From NCBI RefSeq assembly GCF_000286075.1, contig NZ_AJTZ01000005.1, positions 186,001 through 250,000 on the forward strand: 64,000 nucleotides of DNA. The letters run 5' to 3'. The notes under the pieces were generated by a model. The model had not been told where the DNA came from and did no database searches. It was given only the letters and a program-made list of their open reading frames with translations. Positions 36,170 to 46,450 of the stretch are shown in pieces (position 1 is the first letter of the stretch; each line of letters begins with the position of its first letter). The DNA comes from Streptococcus ratti FA-1 = DSM 20564 (lineage in GTDB: Bacteria; Bacillota; Bacilli; Lactobacillales; Streptococcaceae). Position numbers and translations under genes: made by a program.

Positions 36170-38851
36170 TTGTCGAAAAAACAAAGAAAAGAAGCTTTCT
36201 ATGTCCAAGACGAAGAGACTGTCTTATCCAGTTTAGAGACTTCTAAAAAGGGTCTGACGACTGCTGAGGCTAAACAGCGCTTGGCTGATTACGGACACAA
36301 TGAATTGGATGAGGACGAAAAGCGTTCGATATTTGCTAAGTTCATGGACCAATTCAAAGACTTAATGATTATCATTTTGCTTGTGGCTGCTGTGCTTTCA
36401 GTGATTACGGAAGGGATGGAAGGACTGACAGATGCTATCATTATCCTTGTAGTTGTTGTCCTTAATGCAGCTTTTGGGGTCTATCAAGAAGGGCAGGCAG
36501 AAGCAGCTATCGAAGCTCTCAAATCTATGTCCAGTCCTCTGGCGCGTGTCCGCCGCGACGGACATGTAACTGAGGTTGATTCCAAGGACTTGGTTCCTGG
36601 TGATGTTGTTCTACTGGAAGCAGGTGATGTTGTACCGGCTGATATGCGACTGCTGGAAGCAGCTTCGCTGAAAATTGAAGAAGCGGCCCTAACCGGTGAA
36701 TCTGTCCCTGTTGAAAAAGATTTAACTGCTGAAATTGCTGAAGATGCTGGTATTGGCGACCGTTTAAATATGGCCTACCAAAATTCTAATGTTACTTACG
36801 GCCGCGGTATGGGTGTGGTTACCAACACTGGGATGTTTACCGAAGTCGGTCACATTGCTGGTATGCTTGCCAATGCTGATGAAACTGATACACCGCTGAA
36901 GCAAAACCTCAATCAGCTGTCCAAAGTCCTCACTTATTTGGTTGTGGCAATTGCGATCATTACTTTTATTGTTGGTGTCTTTGTCCGCAATGAACCCCCA
37001 CTTAAAGGTTTGATGACTGCGGTTGCTCTGGCCGTAGCTGCTATTCCTGAAGGACTTCCGGCGATTGTTACTGTTGTGCTTTCTCTAGGAACCCAAACGC
37101 TGGCTAAACGCAAGTCTATTGTACGTAAGCTTCCGGCTGTTGAGACTCTTGGCTCAACTGAAATCATTGCTTCCGATAAGACCGGTACTCTGACTATGAA
37201 CCAGATGACGGTTGAAAAACTTTACTACAGCGGTCAGCTGGCAGATGCTAATGATGATATTGATGTTAATAATATGGCGCTGCGGGTCATGAATTTTGCC
37301 AACGACAGCAAACTTGATGTCACTGGAAAATTGCTGGGCGACCCTACGGAAACAGCCCTTGTGCAGTACGGTTTGGATCATAATTTTGATATTCGTGACG
37401 TTCTCAAGGAAGAGCCGCGTGTGGCAGAGCTGCCCTTTGATTCTGACCGCAAACTCATGTCAACCATTCACAAGTTAGATCAAAGTAAATATCTCGTTGC
37501 GGTAAAAGGAGCGCCCGATCAGCTGCTCAAACGTATCACACAGATTGAGGAAAACGGGAGTGTCCGTCCCATTACCGAAGACGATAAAAAGACCATTCTG
37601 GAAACCAATAAATCGCTGGCTAAACAGGCTCTTCGCGTTCTTATGATGGCCTATAAGTACGAAGATCAAATTCCGACATTAGAAACTGAAATCGTTGAAA
37701 ACAATCTGATTTTTGCCGGTCTGGTAGGAATGATTGACCCAGAACGTCCGGAAGCTGCCGATGCTGTTCGTGTAGCTAAGGAAGCGGGTATCCGTCCGAT
37801 TATGATTACAGGGGACCACCAAGATACAGCCGAAGCCATTGCTAAGCGTCTGGGCATCATTGATGATGATGGCATCGATCATGTATTTACAGGCGCAGAG
37901 CTCAATGAACTCTCCGATGAGGAGTTTCAAAAAGTCTTCAAGCAATATTCTGTTTATGCGCGTGTATCTCCAGAGCATAAGGTTCGCATTGTTAAAGCAT
38001 GGCAAAATGAAGGCAAGGTTGTTGCCATGACCGGTGATGGAGTTAATGATGCGCCGTCTCTGAAAACCGCCGATATCGGTATTGGTATGGGAATTACTGG
38101 TACTGAAGTGTCTAAGGGGGCTTCTGACATGGTTCTTGCTGATGATAACTTTGCAACCATCATCGTTGCTGTAGAAGAAGGACGTAAGGTCTTCTCCAAT
38201 ATTCAGAAGTCCATTCAGTACTTGCTTTCCGCTAATATGGCCGAAGTCTTTACCATCTTCTTTGCTACCCTGTTTGGCTGGGATGTGCTTGAGCCAGTTC
38301 ACCTGCTTTGGATCAATCTGGTAACCGATACACTGCCAGCGATTGCGCTTGGTGTTGAACCTGCTGAGCCAGGTGTCATGAAACATAAGCCGCGCGGGCG
38401 TAAATCAAGCTTCTTCTCAGGTGGAGTCATGGGAGCAATTCTTTATCAAGGTCTCTTGCAGACACTTCTGGTGCTTGGTGTTTACGGATGGGCTTTGCTT
38501 TATCCGGAACACTCAGCCATGCGTGATGTTCATGAAGACGCTTTGACCATGGCCTTTGCTACTCTGGGATTAATCCAGCTGGTTCACGCTTATAATGTTA
38601 AGTCTGTTTACCAATCTGTCTTTAAAGTCGGACTGTTCCGCAATAAGCTCTTCAACTGGTCCATTCCTTTGGCCTTCATTATCCTGATGGTTACAATTGT
38701 CGTTCCAGGATTCAATAAATTCTTCCACGTAGCGCATTTAAGTGTTACTCAGTGGCTGGCTGTTGTTACAGGAAGCTTGCTCATGCTGGTGATTGTTGAA
38801 GTGGTGAAAGCTGTTCAGCGGGCATTAGGACAGGATCAAAAAGCTATTTAA
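36170..38851 (+). CDS. mgtA: P-type cation ATPase, probable Mn2+ exporter (MgtA/PMR1 type)
   Basis: This P2A-type ATPase of 893 residues is built like eukaryotic SPCA/PMR1 pumps. TGES is in the actuator domain (AALTGESVPVEKD), VAAIPEGLPA in TM4, the phosphorylated Asp in SDKTGTLTMNQ, GDPTE in the nucleotide domain and GDGVNDAPSLK in the hinge. About ten transmembrane helices are expected. The start is a TTG at 36170 with AAGGAG upstream. The Mn2+-sensing riboswitch argues for Mn2+ (and perhaps Ca2+) export. In S. pneumoniae the homologue called MgtA is reported as a riboswitch-controlled Mn2+ exporter. Confidence 0.9.
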   Translation: MSKKQRKEAFYVQDEETVLSSLETSKKGLTTAEAKQRLADYGHNELDEDEKRSIFAKFMDQFKDLMIIILLVAAVLSVITEGMEGLTDAIIILVVVVLNAAFGVYQEGQAEAAIEALKSMSSPLARVRRDGHVTEVDSKDLVPGDVVLLEAGDVVPADMRLLEAASLKIEEAALTGESVPVEKDLTAEIAEDAGIGDRLNMAYQNSNVTYGRGMGVVTNTGMFTEVGHIAGMLANADETDTPLKQNLNQLSKVLTYLVVAIAIITFIVGVFVRNEPPLKGLMTAVALAVAAIPEGLPAIVTVVLSLGTQTLAKRKSIVRKLPAVETLGSTEIIASDKTGTLTMNQMTVEKLYYSGQLADANDDIDVNNMALRVMNFANDSKLDVTGKLLGDPTETALVQYGLDHNFDIRDVLKEEPRVAELPFDSDRKLMSTIHKLDQSKYLVAVKGAPDQLLKRITQIEENGSVRPITEDDKKTILETNKSLAKQALRVLMMAYKYEDQIPTLETEIVENNLIFAGLVGMIDPERPEAADAVRVAKEAGIRPIMITGDHQDTAEAIAKRLGIIDDDGIDHVFTGAELNELSDEEFQKVFKQYSVYARVSPEHKVRIVKAWQNEGKVVAMTGDGVNDAPSLKTADIGIGMGITGTEVSKGASDMVLADDNFATIIVAVEEGRKVFSNIQKSIQYLLSANMAEVFTIFFATLFGWDVLEPVHLLWINLVTDTLPAIALGVEPAEPGVMKHKPRGRKSSFFSGGVMGAILYQGLLQTLLVLGVYGWALLYPEHSAMRDVHEDALTMAFATLGLIQLVHAYNVKSVYQSVFKVGLFRNKLFNWSIPLAFIILMVTIVVPGFNKFFHVAHLSVTQWLAVVTGSLLMLVIVEVVKAVQRALGQDQKAI

Positions 38852-39266
38852 AAAACCTATTTAAGAGGCTGGGACAAAAGTACTCAGCTTCTTTATTAGT
38901 GTAGGAATAGTTTACAAAACACAGTGGTTTGGAGAAACTTTGTTGATTTTAGTCAACTTAGAGTTTCCTATGCACAATTGATTAGACACTTTAGTGCCAA
39001 TCAATCACTGTTGAGTGGGTTCTAATGCGCTGATAAATCAGCTTTTACAACCCTACTCAACTGTGCGGGGGTGAGACGATGAAATCAAGTTTCTGCGAAA
39101 CTACTGATTTCTGTCCCACTCCCTTTTTATTTTATGAAAATAGACTTTTTCTTTGATTGCAGCCTAAAAGATTCTTATCAGACTGTTATTTTTAGGCCGA
39201 ATAAGTGTTCTCGTCAACAATTTATGGTAAAATAAGGGTACTTTTATGTAATTTAGAAAGAAACTG
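38852..39266. repeat. intergenic element with GGCTGGGAC and GTGGGACAGAAAT ends
   Basis: No gene is supported in these 415 bases. The left part holds GAGGCTGGGAC (38865-38875) pairing imperfectly with TCAGCTTC. The right part is a long imperfect hairpin (about 39067-39123) ending in GTCCCACTCCC and a T-run. Shared ends with the 4469-4823 region suggest one family of dispersed streptococcal intergenic elements that also act as terminators. A GTAAAAT -10 for the GDPD gene lies near 39226. Confidence 0.5.
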
Positions 39267-40019
39267 ATGACCCAAATTTTTGCTCATAGAGGAAGTAAAT
39301 CCAACCGCCCAGAAAACACTCTGGCTGCTTTTGCTGAGGCGGTGCGTGTTGGCAGTGACGGTATCGAACTTGATGTTCACCGAACCAAAGATAATCATTT
39401 GGTTGTTATTCATGATGAGTCTGTTAACCGCACTACAAACGGCCGTGGGCTTGTGCGGCACCTGACCTTACAGCAGCTTAAAACTCTTGATGCCGGATCT
39501 TGGTTCCATCCAGCTTATTTCCGTGAAAAGGTGCCAACTTTAGAGGAAGTTTTACAGTTTTTAGAGGAATATCATTTTACGGGTATTCTAAATATTGAAC
39601 TGAAAACCAACAGATACCCTTATCCTAAGATTGAAAAGCAGATTGCTCAACTAATGCATGCTAAAAAACGTCCCTTTTCTCACATGTATTCCAGTTTCAA
39701 CTTTCTTAGTCTGCTTTTAATGAAAAAGCATGATCCTAAGGCTGAACGGGCTTATTTGGTAAAACTGAAACCTCTTTATTACTGGCTTGGGAGGAATTTA
39801 AATTTTATCGAAACTGTGCATTGCCACCGTTCTTTCTTTTTGGACAAGTCCCAAAAGGGAAAGCAAAAGCCGCTCAGGATTTGGACCATTAATAAAAGCA
39901 GTGACATGAAAAAAGCTTATTTGGCTAATGTTAAGGGTATTATTACGGATAAGCCGGAAGAAGCGGTCAGGGTCAGGAAATCGTTATCGATAGCGAAAAT
40001 AAAGCACAATGAGGATTAA
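39267..40019 (+). CDS. glycerophosphodiester phosphodiesterase
   Basis: This cytoplasmic GDPD-family enzyme of 250 residues hydrolyses glycerophosphodiesters to glycerol-3-phosphate and an alcohol. Catalytic and metal motifs are HRGSKSNRPENT (first His, about 7), ELDVHRTKD and VVIHDES. The C-terminal RIWTINKSSDMKKAY and GIITDKPEEA complete the TIM barrel. No signal peptide is seen. It is monocistronic and convergent with the phosphoesterase gene. Confidence 0.92.
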   Translation: MTQIFAHRGSKSNRPENTLAAFAEAVRVGSDGIELDVHRTKDNHLVVIHDESVNRTTNGRGLVRHLTLQQLKTLDAGSWFHPAYFREKVPTLEEVLQFLEEYHFTGILNIELKTNRYPYPKIEKQIAQLMHAKKRPFSHMYSSFNFLSLLLMKKHDPKAERAYLVKLKPLYYWLGRNLNFIETVHCHRSFFLDKSQKGKQKPLRIWTINKSSDMKKAYLANVKGIITDKPEEAVRVRKSLSIAKIKHNED

Positions 40020-40143
40020 GGAAATTTTTTTCTTTGTTTCAGCGATATTCTGCAATAATTTTAAAGCCTCTTAGGACTGCTCATGTGCAGAGCTCTTTAG
40101 CAAGAAGTGTCTTTCTTGATAGGGTTTTGCGTTTTTATAACTC

Positions 40144-40180
40144 AAAAAGGACTGACAAATTATTTTTGTCAGTCCTTTTT
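40144..40180. terminator. bidirectional terminator
   Basis: A perfect 16-bp stem (40144-40159/40165-40180), A-rich on the left and T-rich on the right, lies between the convergent GDPD and phosphoesterase genes. Confidence 0.85.
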
Positions 40181-40227
40181 GGCGGGTTGTTTCCATCTTT
40201 GATTAAAGATTTTAACTAGCAGTAGCT

Positions 40228-41085
40228 TCAAAGGTCAAAGATGGTCATGGAGTTAAGAAATTCTGTTGCCAAGTGTTTGTTTTTATATTCTTGAAAAACT
40301 GCTAGGTGCTTGACTGCATTGTAGCGTTTACTGAGATTCCAACTGCCGCTAGGGTTATATTCAGGGTGCTGATTGACAAAATCAATGGTCAAATCCCACT
40401 CTCGGATATAGCCCAGAGGCCTGGAATGATAAGTGACACCGTCAAGAGTGACATCGCCGAAACTTCTGTGAGCGTGGCCAAAGGCAACGTCTTTAATATT
40501 GTGCCGAACAAAAAGGTCGTGGAATTTCTGACTGCCCAAAAAGGCATTAAAAGGTGCAAACCGCGGATGCGTCATAAGAAACTGCTGATGGGGAACAAAG
40601 TGCATGGCAACAATCAATTTCTTGTTTTCTAAAGAAGTCAGAGTTTGATTTAGTTTTGTCAAGGATTCTTGGGCGATGGCAGGGTCGTCTTTTAGCCGCT
40701 GCAGGCGCCGATCAAACCAAAATATTTTTTTCAGACGCTGAATTTTAGCAGGGTCTTGGCTGGAAAAGGAATAATCATACCAAGCGTGAAGAGCCAGCAA
40801 AGAAGCCTCGCCTACCTGATGTGTCTGAAAATCAAAAGTCTGAATATGATATTCATCCAAGTCCAGCATGTCATGATTTCCTAGATTGTAGGTGACTGTC
40901 AAATCCTTTTGTAAGTCATCAATAAAAGGAAGGGTGTGGCTGTAAAAATGATTGGAAATATCCCCTGCCAGGTGAAGGTGATCAATATGCTGTGCCTGCA
41001 GCAATTGCTTAAGGGTTTTTATTTCAAAGTCTCCAAAATGATTGAGGTCAATATGGAGATCGCTCATAATAGCAAGTTTTGTCAT
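40228..41085 (-). CDS. calcineurin-like metallophosphoesterase
   Basis: This protein of 285 residues has the metallophosphoesterase motifs SDLHIDL, LHLAGDISN, NLGNHDM, AMHFVPH and FGHAHRSF, so the whole binuclear metal site is present. It matches a streptococcal/lactobacillar family usually called putative phosphoesterase, whose substrate is unknown. A TGGTACAAT extended -10 lies within 15 bases of the ATG and no ribosome site is seen, so its mRNA may have a very short leader. The 270 bases to fbp hold no gene. Confidence 0.85.
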   Translation of the reverse strand: MTKLAIMSDLHIDLNHFGDFEIKTLKQLLQAQHIDHLHLAGDISNHFYSHTLPFIDDLQKDLTVTYNLGNHDMLDLDEYHIQTFDFQTHQVGEASLLALHAWYDYSFSSQDPAKIQRLKKIFWFDRRLQRLKDDPAIAQESLTKLNQTLTSLENKKLIVAMHFVPHQQFLMTHPRFAPFNAFLGSQKFHDLFVRHNIKDVAFGHAHRSFGDVTLDGVTYHSRPLGYIREWDLTIDFVNQHPEYNPSGSWNLSKRYNAVKHLAVFQEYKNKHLATEFLNSMTIFDL

Positions 41086-41356
41086 AAGAGTATTGTACCA
41101 CGATTTTCCAGAAAAGAAGGAACATAAAGATTGCAGCAGTTGCCTTGGACACTTCTATTGATAATATTTTGGCTGTTTAGCAGATTAGGCAGATCTTTTC
41201 TTGGGTATTTAAAAGGGCTGATAATGCAGTCTGTTAGTAATTGACAGCGCTGCCAAAAAGCTTTATAATCGTTATGCAGCAGCTGTTTGCTGCAGAAACT
41301 TTTAATGATTGTCACCAGCTTCTTTTTGAGGGATTGACACAGCTAAAGGAGATCAA

Positions 41357-43279
41357 ATGAAGGCCTTTTATCAACTACTTAAGGAAAAATTTCCTACCAG
41401 AGCAGATATTCTGACAGAAATTATCAATCTGGAAGCCATCTGTCATCTGCCTAAAGGAACCGAGCATTTTGTCAGCGACCTGCACGGTGAATACCCAGCC
41501 TTTGATTATATCCTGAGGACATGTTCAGGTTCTGTTAAGTCTAAGATTCAGGAATGCTTTGACCTATATGAGCTATCCGCTATGGATAGTCAAGAATTTT
41601 GTTTGTTTGTCTACTATCCCGAACAAAAGATAGCTTTTGATAAGCAAACTCTCTCGCACAATGCCCTGCAAGCAAAGCTGATTGCTTTGGTACCTATTCA
41701 GATTCAAGTTCTTAAATACCTCGGCAATAAATACACGCGCTCTAAGGTTCGGAAGAGTCTGCCCGCCAATTTTGCTTATATTATTGAAGAACTCTTGGCA
41801 GAAATCGAAAGGAATCCTGATAAAGAGGGTTACTTTGATGCAATTATTGATAAGATTACAGAACTCAATCAGCTGGAAGAGCTCGTCATTGCCCTATCCT
41901 ATGTTATTCAGCGTTTGGCTGTGGATGTTTTGCATGTTGTCGGTGATATTTATGACCGCGGAAAATACCCTGATATTATTTTAAACCGTTTGGAAAAACT
42001 GCCCAACGTTGATATTCAATGGGGCAATCACGATATTACATGGATGGGAGCCGTTTCAGGCTCTTATGCCTGTATGATTAATGTCATTCGCATTGCTGCC
42101 AGATACAACAATTTAACCTTGATTGAAGATCGTTACGGAATCAATCTGAGAAAGCTTGTTGACTACAGCCGTAAGTATTATCAGCCTGTATCAGCTTTTG
42201 ATCCTATTTTGGACGAAGGGGAGTTGTCTCAGGAAGAAAACAACTTGCTGAATGTTGTTCAGCAGGCAACAGCTATTTTGCAGTTTAAACTAGAGAGCCG
42301 TTTAATTCACCGGCGGCCGGATTTTCAGCTGGAACACCGTCAGGTTCTGGAAATGATTGATTATGCGCAAAAGACGATTTGTTTAAAAGGCAGAGACTAT
42401 GCTTTGTCGGATTTTAACAGCGGCCGTATTGCAGCTGAAAACCCTTGTGCGCTGGATGATGAAGAAGAAAAACTTCTCAAGCAGCTGATGCACGCTTTTC
42501 AGACATCAGAGTGCTTAAAGCGCCATGTTGATTTTTTGTTTGAAAAAGGATCCATGTATTTGCAATACAACGGCAATCTGCTTTTTCATGGCTGTATTCC
42601 TCTGCATGAAAACGGTGATTTTAAATCCTTGAAAATCAAGAACAGAAGCTACTCCGGCAAGGAACTGTTGGATTTTTATGAGAAAGAAATCCGCCAATCT
42701 TATCGGCACCCCGATAAGCACGAAGATTTTTCAACGGATCTTTTTTGGTATCTCTGGGTAGGAGAAAATTCTTCTCTTTTCGGGAAAAAAGCCATGACAA
42801 CCTTTGAGCGTTATTTTATTAAAGATAAGGCCACACATGAGGAAGTCAAAAATCCTTACTACCGGCTGCGAAATAAGGAAAGTGTCTGCCGGGACATTCT
42901 GAAAGAATTTGGTCTGAGCGAAGAGGGACATATTATCAACGGTCACACGCCTGTAAAAGAAAAAGACGGGGAAAATCCTGTCAAGGCAGGCGGTAAAATG
43001 CTTGTCATCGATGGCGGTTTTGCTAAAGCCTACCAAAAGAAAACAGGACTGGCAGGCTATACCTTGGTTTTTAACAGCTATGGCATGCTGCTGGTGGCCC
43101 ATCAGCCTTTTACCAATAGTCAGGATGTGCTAATGGGCAATTATGACATTCTTTCAACCAGACGTCTGGTTGAGGAATCCAGCCGTCGTATTTTAGTCAA
43201 AGATACCAATATCGGCCATCGTATTTGCGATGAAATCAAGCATTTAGAGTACCTTTATCGTCATTTTGATAAATATTGA
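41357..43279 (+). CDS. fbp: fructose-1,6-bisphosphatase, class 3
   Basis: This class III FBPase of 640 residues is the Firmicutes type, unrelated to classes I and II. Calcineurin-type metal motifs are VSDLHGEYPAFDYIL (about 38-52), VVGDIYDRGKYPD, WGNHDITWMG, NGHTPVKEKDG and VIDGGFAKAYQ. It makes fructose-6-phosphate for gluconeogenesis and wall precursors. AAAGGAGATC precedes the ATG. The length is normal for the family. Confidence 0.95.
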   Translation: MKAFYQLLKEKFPTRADILTEIINLEAICHLPKGTEHFVSDLHGEYPAFDYILRTCSGSVKSKIQECFDLYELSAMDSQEFCLFVYYPEQKIAFDKQTLSHNALQAKLIALVPIQIQVLKYLGNKYTRSKVRKSLPANFAYIIEELLAEIERNPDKEGYFDAIIDKITELNQLEELVIALSYVIQRLAVDVLHVVGDIYDRGKYPDIILNRLEKLPNVDIQWGNHDITWMGAVSGSYACMINVIRIAARYNNLTLIEDRYGINLRKLVDYSRKYYQPVSAFDPILDEGELSQEENNLLNVVQQATAILQFKLESRLIHRRPDFQLEHRQVLEMIDYAQKTICLKGRDYALSDFNSGRIAAENPCALDDEEEKLLKQLMHAFQTSECLKRHVDFLFEKGSMYLQYNGNLLFHGCIPLHENGDFKSLKIKNRSYSGKELLDFYEKEIRQSYRHPDKHEDFSTDLFWYLWVGENSSLFGKKAMTTFERYFIKDKATHEEVKNPYYRLRNKESVCRDILKEFGLSEEGHIINGHTPVKEKDGENPVKAGGKMLVIDGGFAKAYQKKTGLAGYTLVFNSYGMLLVAHQPFTNSQDVLMGNYDILSTRRLVEESSRRILVKDTNIGHRICDEIKHLEYLYRHFDKY

Positions 43280-43339
43280 AGGGCTAATCTTGCGCATTTT
43301 ATCTATTGCAGCAATGCTTGTTGGCAGATACAGCAAAGA

Positions 43340-43360
43340 GACCGGAAACACTTTCCGGTC
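43340..43360 (+). terminator. terminator of fbp
   Basis: A perfect 9-bp stem (43340-43348/43352-43360) with a CAC loop and T-run, starting 60 bases after the stop codon. Confidence 0.85.
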
Positions 43361-43427
43361 CTTTTTTAGCTCTAGTTATATTAGCTTGTGACTTGCTCTC
43401 TTTTTAAAAATCCTTTAAGATAGACTT

Positions 43428-44546
43428 ATGAATATTAAGGAAGAAATCCAAAGGCTGGCTCGAGAAATCGGGATTTCAAAAATCGGCTTTACGACTGCCG
43501 ATGATTTTGCTTATTTGGAAAAATCGCTGCGCGCTTCTGTTGAAGAAGGGCGTTCTTCAGGCTTTGAACATAAAAATATTGAGGAGCGGATTAAACCTAA
43601 GCTCTCTTTAGCAAGTGCCAAAACAATCATTTCCATCGCTGTGGCTTATCCGCATAAGCTCCCTGTTAAACCGCCCAAAACACAGTATCGGCGAGGCAGA
43701 ATCACCCCTAACAGCTGGGGCTTGGATTATCATTATGTTCTCCAGGACAAGCTTAAACAGTTGGCCGACGGAATCGAAAGGCTGACTGAAAATTTTGAGT
43801 ATAAAGGCATGGTTGATACAGGTGCCTTAGTTGATACAGCTGTTGCCAGACGGGCTGGGATAGGCTTTATCGGGAAAAACGGTTTAGTCATTTCCAAGGA
43901 ATTTGGCTCTTACATGTATCTGGGAGAATTGATTACCAATCTGGAAATCGAACCTGACAGTCCTGTTGATTATGATTGCGGCGATTGCCGCCGCTGCTTG
44001 GACGCCTGTCCGACTTCGTGTTTGCTTGGTGATGGAACAATGAATGCCAAACGCTGCCTGTCTTTTCAGACACAGGATAAGGGCATGATGGATCTTGAAT
44101 TCAGAAAGAAAATTAAGACTGTCATTTATGGCTGCGATATTTGTCAAATCTGCTGTCCTTATAATAAAGGGCTCGATAATCCTTTGGCCAGCGCTATTGA
44201 TCCTGAACTGGCAGAACCAGAGCTGATTCCTTTTTTAAATTTGTCTAACAGTCAGTTTAAGAAAACATTTGGCATGATTGCCGGTTCCTGGCGCGGAAAA
44301 AATATTTTGCAGCGCAATGCCATCATTGCCCTGGCTAATGCCCATGACAAAAACGCTGTTGTCAAACTGCTGGAGATCATTGACAGCAGCCAAAATCCCA
44401 TTCACGCTGCAACAGCCATCTGGGCCTTGGGCGAAATTGTCAAAAAACCAACAGAGGAGCTGCGGAATTTTATTTTAAGCATTGATTCAGATAATGACGC
44501 TATCATAAAAGAACGAGAGGCCGTGATTAATAGATGGCAATTTTAA
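43428..44546 (+). CDS. queG: epoxyqueuosine reductase QueG
   Basis: This cobalamin-dependent iron-sulfur enzyme of 372 residues makes queuosine from epoxyqueuosine in tRNA. The two [4Fe-4S] motifs CGDCRRCLDACPT and CDICQICCPYN are intact. The N-terminal KIGFTTADDF and the C-terminal HEAT-like segment (about 300-372) are usual. It is a B12-dependent enzyme, which may bear on the ECF/DUF4430 pair elsewhere in the window. prfB follows 48 bases downstream. Confidence 0.93.
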   Translation: MNIKEEIQRLAREIGISKIGFTTADDFAYLEKSLRASVEEGRSSGFEHKNIEERIKPKLSLASAKTIISIAVAYPHKLPVKPPKTQYRRGRITPNSWGLDYHYVLQDKLKQLADGIERLTENFEYKGMVDTGALVDTAVARRAGIGFIGKNGLVISKEFGSYMYLGELITNLEIEPDSPVDYDCGDCRRCLDACPTSCLLGDGTMNAKRCLSFQTQDKGMMDLEFRKKIKTVIYGCDICQICCPYNKGLDNPLASAIDPELAEPELIPFLNLSNSQFKKTFGMIAGSWRGKNILQRNAIIALANAHDKNAVVKLLEIIDSSQNPIHAATAIWALGEIVKKPTEELRNFILSIDSDNDAIIKEREAVINRWQF

Positions 44547-44594
44547 ATGAACTATGTTAGAATAAAACAGATACTGAAAAATGAGGTATGAAAT

Positions 44595-45690
44595 ATGGAT
44601 ATGGCAGAAATGCGCCAAAAATTAGCAGAAAACAAAGAAAAGCTGACTGGCTTTCGGAGGTCTCTTTGACTTAGATCGCTTGGAAGAAGAGATTGCACTC
44701 TTAGAAAATCGGATGACTGAGCCTGATTTTTGGGATGACAATTTGTCAGCTCAAAAAACTTCACAAGAGTTAAATGACTTAAAACTTAAGTACGACACTT
44801 TCCATAACATGGAAAGCCTATCCGATGAAGCTGAAATTTTGTATGAATTGGCAGATGAAGAGCCTTCAATGCAGGCTGACTTGGAAGATAGTTTGGAAAA
44901 GCTGGACAAGATGATGTCCAGCTATGAAATGACTCTTCTTTTGTCAGAACCTTACGATGCCAATAATGCTATCTTAGAAATTCATCCGGGTTCCGGCGGT
45001 ACAGAAGCACAGGACTGGGGAGATATGCTGCTGCGAATGTATACACGCTTTGGCAGCAGCAAACATTTTAAGGTAGAAGTTCTGGATTACCAAGCGGGTG
45101 ATGAAGCAGGTATCAAGTCTGTAACGCTGTCCTTTGAAGGCCCTAATGCTTACGGCCTTTTGAAGTCAGAGATGGGCGTTCACCGCTTGGTAAGAATTTC
45201 GCCCTTTGATTCGGCTAAACGCCGCCATACGTCCTTTGCCTCTGTAGAGGTTATGCCTGAACTTGATGATACGATTGAAGTGGACATCCGAGATGAGGAC
45301 ATCAAGATGGATACATTTCGTTCTGGCGGAGCCGGCGGTCAAAATGTTAACAAAGTTTCGACAGGTGTCCGTCTGACCCATGTACCAACTGGCATTGTAG
45401 TAGCTTCAACAGTTGACCGTACGCAGTATGGCAACCGTGACCGGGCTATGAAAATGCTGCAGGCAAAGCTCTATCAGCTGGAGCAGGAAAAGAAAGCTCA
45501 GGAAGTAGATGCCCTTAAAGGTGATAAAAAAGAAATCACTTGGGGCAGTCAGATTCGCTCTTATGTTTTCACCCCTTACACTATGGTAAAAGACCATCGC
45601 ACAGGCTATGAAGTTGCGCAGGTTGACAAGGTTATGGACGGTGATTTGGATGGCTTTATTGATGCCTTCCTCAAATGGCGCATGGAGTAG
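44595..45690 (+). CDS. prfB: peptide chain release factor 2 (programmed +1 frameshift)
   Basis: RF2 (about 364 residues) recognises UGA and UAA stops. Translation begins at the ATG at 44595 ([10 protein letters not shown]). It reaches an in-frame TGA at 44667-44669 in the context CTT-TGA-C, preceded by a CGGAGG Shine-Dalgarno-like sequence, the classic RF2 autoregulatory site. After the +1 shift at CTT the product continues [15 protein letters not shown]. The catalytic GGQ is in [12 protein letters not shown]. Gene-finders that ignore recoding start it falsely at 44680. Confidence 0.95.
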
Positions 45691-45757
45691 AAAACTGGTT
45701 TTTTACAAAGGAGAGCGATTCTCCAAAGATATTATTAAAGAAAAGGAAACGCAAGAC

Positions 45758-46450
45758 ATGGCATTAATTCAAATGAAGGGTGTTACAAAAAAGTATCACC
45801 GCAGTACGACTGCCTTGAGAAACATATCAATTTCTGTTGATCAAGGTGAATTTGTCTATCTGGTAGGACCATCAGGTGCAGGGAAGTCAACCCTTATCAG
45901 ACTGCTTTACCGTGAAGAAAGAACGACTAAGGGGTTGCTTAAGGTTGGCAAATTTAACCTGTCTAAAATGAAAAAGCGAGAAATTCCCATCCTTCGCCGC
46001 GGCATCGGTGTTGTCTTTCAGGACTATAAGCTTCTGCCTAATAAAACAGTGTTTGAAAACATTGCTTTTGCCATGGAAGTTATCGGGGAAAAGCCGCGTG
46101 TGATTAAAAAACGTGTAGCAGAAGTGCTTGACTTGGTTGGACTCAAGCATAAAATGCGTTCTTTTCCTGATCAGCTCTCAGGCGGGGAACAGCAGCGGGT
46201 TGCAATTGCCAGAGCTATTGTCAATAATCCTAAAGTTCTGATTGCCGATGAACCGACAGGAAACCTAGACCCTGAAATTTCATGGGAAATTATGCAGTTG
46301 CTTGAACGTATCAATCTTCAAGGGACTACTGTTTTGATGGCAACCCATAACCGCCAGATTGTAGATACACTTCGCCACCGTGTGGTTGCCATTGAAGACG
46401 GCCGCATTGTTCGCGACGAAGAGGAAGGAGTTTACGGATACAATGATTAG
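45758..46450 (+). CDS. ftsE: cell-division ABC ATPase FtsE
   Basis: FtsE (230 residues) is the cytoplasmic ATPase that, with FtsX, activates peptidoglycan hydrolases (PcsB in streptococci) at the septum. Walker A is GPSGAGKST, the ABC signature LSGGEQQR, Walker B VLIADEPTG and the H-loop ATHN. The ATG at 45758 gives MALIQMKGVTKKY. The frame is open 150 bases further upstream, where it overlaps prfB. The stop overlaps the ftsX start by 8 bases. Confidence 0.96.
   Translation: MALIQMKGVTKKYHRSTTALRNISISVDQGEFVYLVGPSGAGKSTLIRLLYREERTTKGLLKVGKFNLSKMKKREIPILRRGIGVVFQDYKLLPNKTVFENIAFAMEVIGEKPRVIKKRVAEVLDLVGLKHKMRSFPDQLSGGEQQRVAIARAIVNNPKVLIADEPTGNLDPEISWEIMQLLERINLQGTTVLMATHNRQIVDTLRHRVVAIEDGRIVRDEEEGVYGYND

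Noticed and set aside
37679-38386. Long minus-strand ORF (235 codons) inside the P-type ATPase gene
   Set aside because: It is a shadow of the biased ATPase coding frame with no domain or ribosome site.
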